Notes: generated by a model from the sequence alone, not told the origin. A stretch of 6,496 bases of DNA from Pseudomonadota bacterium (GCA_016195205.1 JACQAB010000063.1:1-6496); one strand, 5' to 3'. Shown: positions 1 to 4,987, counted from the first letter of the stretch. Numbers and translations: made by a program.

Positions 1-1
1 A

Positions 2-118
2 TACAACGGCATCCCGCGCAAAAGCTTCCCGCTGTTTCTGAAAGAATGCGAGTTCCGCTTCAACTACGGCTCACACCGCCAGCAACTATTTACTTTAACC
101 AAATGGTGCTTTACTTAA
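2..118 (+). CDS. IS1595-family transposase, C-terminal end (5' part outside window)
   Basis: The plus-strand frame from base 2 reads about 38 residues without a stop and ends in TAA at 116-118. It contains the stretch YNGIPRKSFPLFLKECEFRF followed by NYG. This resembles the C-terminal signature of ISXO2-like DDE transposases of the IS1595 family, in which an LKECEFRFN-type motif closes the catalytic domain. The enzyme would cut and join DNA at the element ends. The catalytic acidic residues lie upstream of the window, so whether the gene is intact cannot be judged. The stop codon directly abuts a candidate terminal inverted repeat at 119-138, as expected for a compact insertion sequence. The family call comes from remembered motif similarity on a short fragment. 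Confidence 0.75.
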   Translation, partial: YNGIPRKSFPLFLKECEFRFNYGSHRQQLFTLTKWCFT

Positions 119-138
119 GGCTTATCTACGACAGCCCC
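119..138. mobile_element. Candidate right terminal inverted repeat of the IS1595-family element
   Basis: Read on the minus strand this is GGGGCTGTCGTAGATAAGCC. It resembles the GGGGCTGT-type termini of IS1016-like members of the IS1595 family and begins one base after the transposase stop. The next eight bases, AAATTTTT at 139-146, would be one copy of the 8-bp target duplication usual for this family. The left end and its repeat lie outside the window, so neither the inverted repeat nor the duplication can be confirmed. Confidence 0.6.
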
Positions 139-151
139 AAATTTTTAGTTC

Positions 152-185
152 TCTAAGTCCCTCAGCCCCCGAGTCCCCTAGCCCC
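152..185. repeat. Degenerate C-rich 7-8 base array at the end of hisE (single arm)
   Basis: On the minus strand the units read approximately GGGGCTA, GGGGACTC, GGGGGCTG, GGGACTTA. They are close to the units of the hisF/hisA array at 1421-1543. The array overlaps the 3' end of hisE and supplies its TAG stop (GGGGC-TAG). No inverted partner is visible between the array and the insertion sequence end at 138. The partner may have been separated by the insertion or may never have existed. Confidence 0.7.
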
Positions 186-492
186 GTTTTTTCTTCTCTT
201 CCATCCCGCTTTCGCCCATGCGGTTTTCCAGCACCGCCCAGATATCGGTGGGGACCAGGCCCGCCTCGGCCCAGGCGACCATCAGATGGTAAAGCAGATC
301 GGCTGATTCTTCCGCCAAGCGCGTTTTATCGCCCTTGATGACTTCGATCACCGCTTCACCGGCTTCTTCGGTGATTTTTTTGGCGATGCCCTCGCGCCCG
401 CCGCGCAGCAGCTTCGCGGTGTAGGATTTTTCAGGATTGCCGCTCTTGCGCGCGGTGATGATGGCGAACAGGCGGTTCAGGGTGTCGGACAT
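178..492 (-). CDS. hisE: Phosphoribosyl-ATP pyrophosphatase
   Basis: This cytoplasmic enzyme hydrolyses phosphoribosyl-ATP to phosphoribosyl-AMP and pyrophosphate, the second step of histidine synthesis. The 104-residue protein has the usual length for a stand-alone HisE and the all-alpha MazG-like metal-binding pattern: EExxE at residues 42-46 (ITEEAGEAVIE) and ExxD at 62-65 (EESADLLYHL). No HisI domain is fused to it, so phosphoribosyl-AMP cyclohydrolase must be encoded elsewhere. It is the last visible gene of the his cluster, 90 bases after hisF. The final codons and the TAG stop fall in a C-rich repeat array. No Shine-Dalgarno sequence is visible before the ATG at 490-492, because the arm of the next array reaches the start codon. 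The start is supported by the typical MSDTLNRLFAII N-terminus. Confidence 0.95.
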   Translation of the reverse strand: MSDTLNRLFAIITARKSGNPEKSYTAKLLRGGREGIAKKITEEAGEAVIEVIKGDKTRLAEESADLLYHLMVAWAEAGLVPTDIWAVLENRMGESGMEEKKKRG

Positions 493-598
493 TCAGAGGC
501 CAGTAATCAGAAGTCAGAGGTCAGAAAAAGAAGGTATAGAGCGAAAGCCTTAACCACAAGCTTTCTGATTACTGACTTCTGATTACTGATTACTGAAT
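491..598. repeat. Inverted 7-mer array filling the hisE/hisF spacer
   Basis: The arms at 491-527 and 562-598 pair over about 30 of 37 positions, including a perfect 17-bp block (501-517 with 572-588). Both arms are made of 7-base units: CAGTAAT, CAGAAGT, CAGAGGT. The loop is about 34 bases (528-561). The right arm encodes the last residues of HisF (FSNQ) and its TAA stop. The left arm reaches the hisE start codon. As RNA, the spacer could form a long hairpin. Confidence 0.9.
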
Positions 599-1419
599 CG
601 CACCGGCAACCCCGCATCCTGCAGCTTTTGCTTGGCCTGGCTGATGGTGTAAGTGCCGAAGTGGAAGATGGATGCGGCCAACACCGCGCTGGCATGGCCC
701 TGTTTCACGCCCTCTACCAGGTGATCGAGGCTGCCCACGCCGCCCGAGGCGATGACCGGCACGCGCACCGCGTCGGCCACGGCGCGGGTGAGTTCCAGAT
801 CAAAGCCGTTCTTGGTGCCGTCGCGGTCCATGGAGGTGAGCAGAATTTCGCCCGCGCCTAGCGCGGCCACCTGTTTGGCCCATTCCACGGCGTCACGCCC
901 GGTATTCTCGCGCCCACCTTTTACAAAGACTTCCCATTTTTTATGCGTGTTTTTGTTTTGCGCCATTCGCTCTGCGCCTTCGCCTGACGGCTCACGCGCA
1001 ACCGCTCGGGCGCCGGTGACTTCTCTGGCATCGATGGCCACGACGATGCACTGGCTGCCGAATTTTTCCGCGCCTTCCTTTATCAGTTCGGGCCGCGCCA
1101 CGGCGGAAGAGTTCATGGAAACCTTGTCGGCGCCGCACAGCAACAGGGTGCGGATGTCGTCGACGCTGCGCACCCCGCCGCCCACGGTGAGGGGCATGAA
1201 CACTTGCTCGGCGGTTTTTTGCACGATGTCATAAAGCGTGGCGCGTTTTTCGTGGCTGGCGGTGATATCCAGAAAGCACAATTCATCCGCGCCTTGCGCA
1301 TCATAGGCGCGGGCCTGTTCCACCGGATCGCCGGCGTCTTTCAGATTCAGGAAGTTTATTCCTTTAACGACGCGGCCGTCTTTGACGTCAAGGCAGGGGA
1401 TGAGGCGGATGGTCAACAT
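583..1419 (-). CDS. hisF: Imidazole glycerol phosphate synthase, cyclase subunit
   Basis: HisF is a (beta/alpha)8 barrel. It takes ammonia delivered by HisH and converts PRFAR to imidazole glycerol phosphate and AICAR. The catalytic pair D11 (IPCLDVKDGRVVKG) and D130 (VVAIDARE) is at the family positions. The phosphate-binding loops VGGGVRS (79-85) and ASGGVGS (224-230) and the block LTSMDRDGTKNGFD (194-207) are intact. The protein has 278 residues against about 252-258 usually. The excess is an insert of about 24 residues (136-159) just after the D130 strand, described separately. The C-terminus FSNQ and the stop codon come from the downstream repeat array. The ATG at 1417-1419 is immediately preceded by another array, leaving no recognisable ribosome binding site. 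It lies in the operon between hisA and hisE. Confidence 0.96.
   Translation of the reverse strand: MLTIRLIPCLDVKDGRVVKGINFLNLKDAGDPVEQARAYDAQGADELCFLDITASHEKRATLYDIVQKTAEQVFMPLTVGGGVRSVDDIRTLLLCGADKVSMNSSAVARPELIKEGAEKFGSQCIVVAIDAREVTGARAVAREPSGEGAERMAQNKNTHKKWEVFVKGGRENTGRDAVEWAKQVAALGAGEILLTSMDRDGTKNGFDLELTRAVADAVRVPVIASGGVGSLDHLVEGVKQGHASAVLAASIFHFGTYTISQAKQKLQDAGLPVRFSNQ
943..1014 (-). other. In-frame insert of about 24 codons in hisF
   Basis: HisF residues 136-159 (GARAVAREPSGEGAERMAQN, then KNTH) interrupt the usual short link between AIDAREV and the KWEVFVKGGRENTG block of alphaproteobacterial HisF. Removing them leaves 254 residues, the normal family length. The insert is polar, rich in A, R, E, G and N, and looks like a surface loop. 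The DNA carries a short inverted TTGCGC/GCGCAA pair but not the clear octamer arms seen in hisH. Boundaries are estimated from remembered family sequences. Confidence 0.6.
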
Positions 1420-1420
1420 T

Positions 1421-1543
1421 GGGGGCTGAGGGACTCAGGGGCTTAGGGGCTTAGGGGCTTAGGGGCTTAGGGGCTAGGGGGAATATAACACTATTTTTTC
1501 CGTCCCCCAGTCCCTTAGCCCCCCAGCCCCTTAGCCCCTTTTA
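1421..1543. repeat. Inverted G-rich 8-mer array filling the hisF/hisA spacer
   Basis: The left arm (1421-1481) contains four perfect tandem copies of GGGGCTTA (1438-1469) flanked by variants such as GGGGGCTGA, GGGACTCA and GGGGCTA. The right arm (about 1501-1543) is the same kind of array on the opposite strand, with GGGGCTAA and GGGACTGG variants. The loop (1482-1500) is AT-rich and contains AACACTATTT. The right arm encodes the HisA C-terminus (GAKGLGG) and its TAA stop. The left arm begins one base from the hisF start codon. Confidence 0.9.
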
Positions 1544-2258
1544 ATATCTCCAGCGCTTCCTTCACCGGAAGGCGCCCGTCATAAAGCGCGCGGCCGGAAA
1601 TGACGCCGATGATGCCGGATTCCTCTTCGCGCTTCAGTTCGATGAGGTCCTGCAGGCTGGACACGCCGCCCGAGGCGATCACCGGCGTGGTGAGGGCATA
1701 GGCGAGGTCTGAGGTGCCTTCCACATTGAGGCCGGTGAGGGCGCCGTCGCGGCTGATATCGGTGTAAATGATGGCGGCGGCGCCCGCGTCTTCAAAGCGC
1801 AGCGCCAGATCTAGCGCCTTGACGCGGGTATTTTCCGCCCAGCCCGACACGGCGACGTAACCCTCGCGCGCATCAATGGCGATGGCAACCTGCCCGGGGA
1901 ATTTTTTGCAGGCCTCGTGCACCAGCAGCGGTTTCTGCAGCGCCGCGGTGCCGAGGATGACGCGCTTCACGCCTTTCCCCAGCCACAGCTCAATCGTTTC
2001 CATGTTGCGGATGCCGCCGCCCAGCTGCACCGGCATTTTAATGGCCTTCAATACGGATTCCACGGCCCCGGCATTGATCGGCTTGCCCTCGAACGCGCCG
2101 TTGAGATCAACCAGATGCAGGGCTTCGAAGCCCATCGCTTCGAAGGCCTTGGCCTGCGCGGCGGGATCGGCGTTGAACACCACGGCCTGTTCCATGTCGC
2201 CGCGCACCAGGCGAACACAGGCACCGTCCTTCAGATCGATAGCGGGGAATAAGATCAT
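1515..2258 (-). CDS. hisA: ProFAR isomerase (phosphoribosylformimino-AICAR-phosphate isomerase)
   Basis: HisA catalyses the Amadori-type isomerisation of ProFAR to PRFAR, the substrate of HisH-HisF. The 247-residue protein is a (beta/alpha)8 barrel of normal length. The catalytic aspartates are D8 (FPAIDLKDG) and D129 (AIAIDAREG). The phosphate-binding loops QLGGGIRN (78-85) and IASGGVSS (194-201) and the block IYTDISRDGALTG (164-176) are conserved. The last residues, GAKGLGG, are translated from the adjacent G-rich repeat array and look like an acquired tail. The ATG at 2256-2258 is supported by the canonical MILFPAIDLKDG start. The array on its 5' side begins at the very next base, so no Shine-Dalgarno sequence is visible. 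It lies between hisH and hisF. Confidence 0.97.
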   Translation of the reverse strand: MILFPAIDLKDGACVRLVRGDMEQAVVFNADPAAQAKAFEAMGFEALHLVDLNGAFEGKPINAGAVESVLKAIKMPVQLGGGIRNMETIELWLGKGVKRVILGTAALQKPLLVHEACKKFPGQVAIAIDAREGYVAVSGWAENTRVKALDLALRFEDAGAAAIIYTDISRDGALTGLNVEGTSDLAYALTTPVIASGGVSSLQDLIELKREEESGIIGVISGRALYDGRLPVKEALEILKGAKGLGG

Positions 2259-2356
2259 GGGATTTGGGATTAGGGATTTGGGATTGGTAGTTAAAGCATA
2301 AGAGTTTCGGGCAGGAAATGGCTTTTACTAATCCCCAATCCCCAGTCCCAAATCCC
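2259..2356. repeat. Inverted 7-mer array filling the hisA/hisH spacer
   Basis: The arms at 2259-2287 and 2328-2356 are 29 bases each and pair at 25 of 29 positions. Each is built of four 7-base units of type GGGATTT, GGGATTA or GGGATTG. The 40-base loop (2288-2327) is not repetitive. The left arm directly abuts the hisA start codon. The right arm ends three bases before the hisH stop codon. Confidence 0.92.
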
Positions 2357-2359
2357 TTT

Positions 2360-3055
2360 TCACGGTTTCCACTCCAGGAAATTCTGAATCATCTGCAGCC
2401 CGGTTTCCTGGCTTTTTTCCGGATGGAACTGCGCGCCGGCGATGTTGCCGCGCGCCACCATGGCGGTAAAGCTGCCGCCATAGTCGCACGAGGCCAGCGT
2501 GTCGCCCGGCTGTTCCGGGGCAAAAGCATAGGAATGCACGAAATAAACATAGGGCGAGGGGGGGAGGTTTTTAAGGAGAGGGTGAAGGGGTTCGAAGGTT
2601 CGAAGGTTCGAGGGTTCGGAGGATGAGGCGGCTTCGAACCTCCGCACCTCCGCGCCTCCGAACCTTAAATTATTCCACCCCATATGCGGGATTTTAAGCG
2701 ATGAATCGGAAAGCTGAAGCTCGCGCACCTCGCCGTCCAGCCAGCCCAGGCCTTGATGCGTGCCGTGTTCCAGCCCGCGCGCGGCCAGCAATTGCATGCC
2801 GACGCAGATGCCGAAAAACGGCCTGGCTTTTTTGAGAACGGCCTCGTTCAGCGCTTCGACCATGCCGGGCAAAGCGGAAAGCCCGCGCATGCAGTCGCCG
2901 AACGCGCCCTGCCCGGGCAGCACAATGCGCTCAGCCTTTGAAATATCTTCGGCGTGGTTAGTGACGCGCACCTGCGCACCCGCTTTCTCGAAGGCCTTGG
3001 CCGCCGAGCGCAGATTGCCCGATCCGTAATCGATGAGGGCAATCGTTTGCGTCAT
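2360..3055 (-). CDS. hisH: Imidazole glycerol phosphate synthase, glutamine amidotransferase subunit
   Basis: HisH hydrolyses glutamine and passes ammonia to HisF. It is a class I (triad) glutamine amidotransferase: nucleophile C84 in FGICVGMQLL, with H211 and E213 in QFHPEKSQ. The chosen ATG at 3053-3055 gives the canonical MTQTIALIDYGSGNL N-terminus. A longer in-frame start at 3160 would add 35 residues that overlap yoeB and match nothing in the family. The start overlaps the yoeB stop by four bases (ATGA), suggesting translational coupling, and no clear Shine-Dalgarno sequence is seen. Length is 231 residues against about 200-215 usually. The excess is a 24-residue insert (about 132-155) encoded by an inverted octamer array. 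The gene ends normally (NFLEWKP) just before the next array. Confidence 0.96.
   Translation of the reverse strand: MTQTIALIDYGSGNLRSAAKAFEKAGAQVRVTNHAEDISKAERIVLPGQGAFGDCMRGLSALPGMVEALNEAVLKKARPFFGICVGMQLLAARGLEHGTHQGLGWLDGEVRELQLSDSSLKIPHMGWNNLRFGGAEVRRFEAASSSEPSNLRTFEPLHPLLKNLPPSPYVYFVHSYAFAPEQPGDTLASCDYGGSFTAMVARGNIAGAQFHPEKSQETGLQMIQNFLEWKP
2589..2664. repeat. Inverted 8-mer array inserted in frame inside hisH
   Basis: The left arm is 2589-2620 (GGTTCGAA, GGTTCGAA, GGTTCGAG, GGTTCGGA). The right arm is 2633-2664 and reads on the other strand GGTTCGGA, GGCGCGGA, GGTGCGGA, GGTTCGAA. The loop is 12 bases and about 24 of 32 positions pair. In HisH it encodes most of GGAEVRRFEAASSSEPSNLR followed by TFE, between conserved IPHMGWNNLRF and HPLLKNLPPSPYVYFVHSY. 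It keeps the reading frame and contains no stop in that frame. The architecture matches the spacer arrays. Confidence 0.88.
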
Positions 3056-3324
3056 TCGTCGTAATGATGGCGGCATTGAAGTATGATGATTTGCTGCGCG
3101 GGCCCTTTTCCTTCCACGCGGTATACAAGACGATGTTCCAGGGTGATGCGCCGCGACCACCAGCCAACATAATTATGCCGCAAGGGCTCGGGTTTTCCGG
3201 CCCCCTTAAAGGGGGATTGGCGGATGGCGTCAATAAGTTCGTTTATTTTTCCGGCTATAGCCGGATTTTCCATCTGCCAGGCGTGATATTGATTCCAAGC
3301 CCGTGACGTGAAAAAGACGTTCAT
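3052..3324 (-). CDS. yoeB: YoeB-family toxin (ribosome-dependent mRNA interferase)
   Basis: YoeB toxins bind the ribosome and cleave mRNA in the A site, stopping translation until the antitoxin binds. The 90-residue protein matches the family throughout: KINELIDAIRQSPFKGAGKP, then EPLRHN, WWSRRITLEHRLVYRV. The catalytic residues E46 and R65 are at the family positions, and H87-Y88 correspond to the terminal His-Tyr of E. coli YoeB. By these residues the toxin should be active. Unlike the E. coli protein, which ends at His-Tyr, this one has two further residues, Asp-Glu. Its ATG overlaps the yefM stop by four bases (3321-3324) and its stop overlaps the hisH start by four bases (3052-3055), so it is sandwiched between antitoxin and histidine gene. 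Only a weak AAGAAAAG precedes its start. Confidence 0.93.
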   Translation of the reverse strand: MNVFFTSRAWNQYHAWQMENPAIAGKINELIDAIRQSPFKGAGKPEPLRHNYVGWWSRRITLEHRLVYRVEGKGPAQQIIILQCRHHYDE

Positions 3325-3596
3325 CTTTTCTTCGCGGCTTCGATCATTTCTTCAATGGAATTGAATTTTATCATTTTACCGGCTTCGTATTCCTTTAAAG
3401 ATTCTTCAAGCGCGCGCGCGTTGGCCTTGCTGGAAAGCAGATAGGCGGTTTCGTCCAGTTGCTCGTAGTCTTCCAGCGAAATCATGATTACGGGCTTGGC
3501 TTTCTGGCGGTGGATGATCACCTGCTGGCCGCTAGCGGCCTTGTCCATCAGTTCGGCGAGCTTGGCGCGCGCCTGAGTGTATGAGAAAATTTCCAT
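3321..3596 (-). CDS. yefM: YefM-family antitoxin (Phd/YefM fold)
   Basis: YefM binds and neutralises YoeB and, alone or in complex, represses its own promoter. The 91-residue sequence has the N-terminal Phd/YefM DNA-binding fold (residues 1 to about 50: SYTQARAKLAELMDKA, VIIHRQKAKPVIMISLEDYE) with R10 and R30 near the DNA-contact arginines known for E. coli YefM. The linker DETAYLLSSKANARALEESL leads to a charged C-terminal helix expected to wrap the toxin. It is the first gene of the apparent operon and the only one with a strong ribosome binding site (AAGGAGA at 3604-3610, seven bases before the ATG). That fits the usual need for excess antitoxin. It overlaps yoeB by ATGA. Confidence 0.93.
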   Translation of the reverse strand: MEIFSYTQARAKLAELMDKAASGQQVIIHRQKAKPVIMISLEDYEQLDETAYLLSSKANARALEESLKEYEAGKMIKFNSIEEMIEAAKKR

Positions 3597-3603
3597 GGCA
3601 TGA

Positions 3604-3610
3604 TCTCCTT
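3604..3610 (-). promoter_or_regulatory. Strong Shine-Dalgarno sequence of yefM
   Basis: The minus strand reads AAGGAGA, seven bases before the yefM ATG. It is the only strong ribosome binding site found in the yefM-yoeB-hisHAFE run and sets the yefM start. Confidence 0.85.
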
Positions 3611-3614
3611 ATCC

Positions 3615-3641
3615 TGTACTATTATATGTACATGTACATAT
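3615..3641. promoter_or_regulatory. YefM/YoeB-type operator with TGTACA cores
   Basis: ATATGTACATGTACATAT at 3624-3641 is a perfect 18-bp palindrome holding two adjacent TGTACA hexamers (3627-3632, 3633-3638). It lies between the -35 and -10 boxes and overlaps the -10. A third, near-match TGTACT lies at 3615-3620, centred 12 bases from the nearer hexamer. TGTACA is the known core of the E. coli yefM-yoeB operator palindromes. Binding here would block RNA polymerase, giving autorepression. Confidence 0.8.
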
Positions 3642-3649
3642 TTAGTAAA
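3621..3649 (-). promoter_or_regulatory. Sigma-70-type promoter of yefM-yoeB(-hisHAFE)
   Basis: On the minus strand a perfect -10 box TATAAT (3626-3621) is preceded by a 17-base spacer and a -35 candidate TTTACT (3649-3644, four of six consensus matches). Transcription would start near 3614, giving a leader of about 18 bases that includes the Shine-Dalgarno sequence. It is the only convincing promoter seen upstream of the his genes on this strand. A second TATAAT at 3666-3671 lacks a good -35 box. Confidence 0.75.
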
Positions 3650-3681
3650 GAATTTTAAAAAAACCATTATAGAACAATTAG

Positions 3682-4962
3682 TTATTTAGAAATAAGACTT
3701 TCAACATCCTCATGAAACACGCCCAGGCATTGCGCGAGGTTGAACAGCGGCAGTTTGAGCGGCAGGAGCGGGACTCCGGGCGCGGGGCGGCGCTGCGGGT
3801 CGATCATATTCAGCGCCAGGAACGGGCAGCAGAAACCGGCGGCGCGCACGAAATCGCGCCAGCCGTTCCACAGCAGGTTTTTGTTCTCCAGCTCCTGCAG
3901 CACCGGGTGCCAGGCGTGTTTGGCGTAAAGCGCCAGTGCTTCCTCACGGATGGGGGATTTTAAAATCTCCGTGCCGTTGTGATGCAGCTCGATTTTCCCG
4001 GCGCTAATTTTGAAATCAACATTGATTTTTCCAATCACGCGCTCGGGCTCGTAATACCAGAAGGGATGCAGCGGGGCGTTGTGCATCGCGCTCTTGATCA
4101 TGCTCAGCAGCACCGGATGCCGCCCGGCAAAGGCGGGGTCGAACGCCGTGAACGCGCCCTGGACCAGAAATTTGTTGCCGTTATGGTCATCGCCGTGGCT
4201 GATGGCGGTGGGCTGCGCCGCCATGGCGGAAGGGTTCAGCAGCTTTTTGCAAAGCACGATGATTTCCGCCAGCGTGTGCGGAAATTCGCGCCCGTTCACC
4301 ACCCAGCGCAACCCGGCCAGTTCGTCGAAGCCGATGGTTTTTCCATCCGGCAGCGCCACCGGTTTACCGGTATAGAACAGGTCGAGGCGCGGCGTCGCGC
4401 CGTTTGTGCCGAACAGCCGGTGCCCAAAAAGCTGATGCAGCGGCGCTTCCTGCGAGGCGGTCGAACCCGGCTGCAGCGCGCCCAGCACAATGGCGGTGGT
4501 TTTTTTCAGGTAGTTTTCCTCGGCGCGCAGCAAAACCTCGCGCAGCGAGGAATATTTTTTGGTTTCCAGGTATTGCGAATCTTCCGCGCCGAACAGGGCA
4601 TAGGCGGTGGCGGCGGAAATCTCTTCATACAAAAGGCATTGGCGGCCGGGCGCGGTGCTGACTTCCAGCGGCGTGATCACCGGCCAGCGCAGGTCGTTCA
4701 GCAGCTTGGCCTGGTAATATTCGCGGTCGGCCAGGCTTTGCTCTTCGCCTTCCTCGGCGTGGAATTTGAAAAAATAATGCCCGCCGTCTTCGGCCTGCAG
4801 CGTGCCGTTCACCGAATTCAGCGATACTTTCGATCCGGTGTTGATGGCGCAGGCGGTCAACCCGCGCGCGGGAAAAATTTCCTGCAGCAGAGGCAGCAAT
4901 TTTTTCGCCGTGCCCTGCGGGTCGGTTTTTGCTTCGCGGACAAGAGTGGCCAGGGTGCTCAT
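3682..4962 (-). CDS. Protein with an APH/choline-kinase-like phosphotransferase fold, substrate unknown
   Basis: The 426-residue protein carries the hallmarks of the kinase-like fold of small-molecule phosphotransferases. These are a Brenner-type catalytic loop HGDDHNGN (256-263: H256, D258, N263), a metal-binding aspartate D275 in AFDPAF, a probable ATP-binding lysine K66 in YFFKFHAE and a helix-C glutamate near E81 (DREYYQAKLL). These positions suggest an active ATP-dependent kinase, probably cytosolic; no signal peptide or membrane segment is evident. I do not recognise the subfamily or the substrate. The C-terminal 140 residues after the DP motif match no domain I can name. The gene is on the same strand as the HAD gene, 143 bases downstream of it, and ends 85 bases before yefM. 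No good Shine-Dalgarno sequence is near the ATG at 4960-4962; an AAGGAGA at 4984-4990 is too far upstream. Confidence 0.8.
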   Translation of the reverse strand: MSTLATLVREAKTDPQGTAKKLLPLLQEIFPARGLTACAINTGSKVSLNSVNGTLQAEDGGHYFFKFHAEEGEEQSLADREYYQAKLLNDLRWPVITPLEVSTAPGRQCLLYEEISAATAYALFGAEDSQYLETKKYSSLREVLLRAEENYLKKTTAIVLGALQPGSTASQEAPLHQLFGHRLFGTNGATPRLDLFYTGKPVALPDGKTIGFDELAGLRWVVNGREFPHTLAEIIVLCKKLLNPSAMAAQPTAISHGDDHNGNKFLVQGAFTAFDPAFAGRHPVLLSMIKSAMHNAPLHPFWYYEPERVIGKINVDFKISAGKIELHHNGTEILKSPIREEALALYAKHAWHPVLQELENKNLLWNGWRDFVRAAGFCCPFLALNMIDPQRRPAPGVPLLPLKLPLFNLAQCLGVFHEDVESLISK

Positions 4963-4987
4963 TCTGAAAGAAGCTTAGATGGAATCT

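Noticed and set aside
752..1234. Plus-strand 160-codon frame
   Set aside because: Antisense to hisF, whose catalytic residues and motifs are all conserved.
1421..1543. CRISPR-like array
   Set aside because: Units are 7-8 bases with no unique spacers between them; this is a tandem microrepeat in inverted arms.
1876..2301. Plus-strand 141-codon frame
   Set aside because: Antisense to hisA; Ser/Pro/Arg-rich with no recognisable domain.
3056..3160. Upstream in-frame start for hisH giving 266 residues
   Set aside because: The extra 35 residues overlap yoeB in another frame and are unlike HisH N-termini; MTQTIALIDYGSGNL is the canonical start.
3666..3671. Second -10 box (TATAAT, minus strand) upstream of yefM
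   Set aside because: No -35 box at a suitable distance; the promoter at 3621-3649 is better placed relative to the operator and ribosome binding site.
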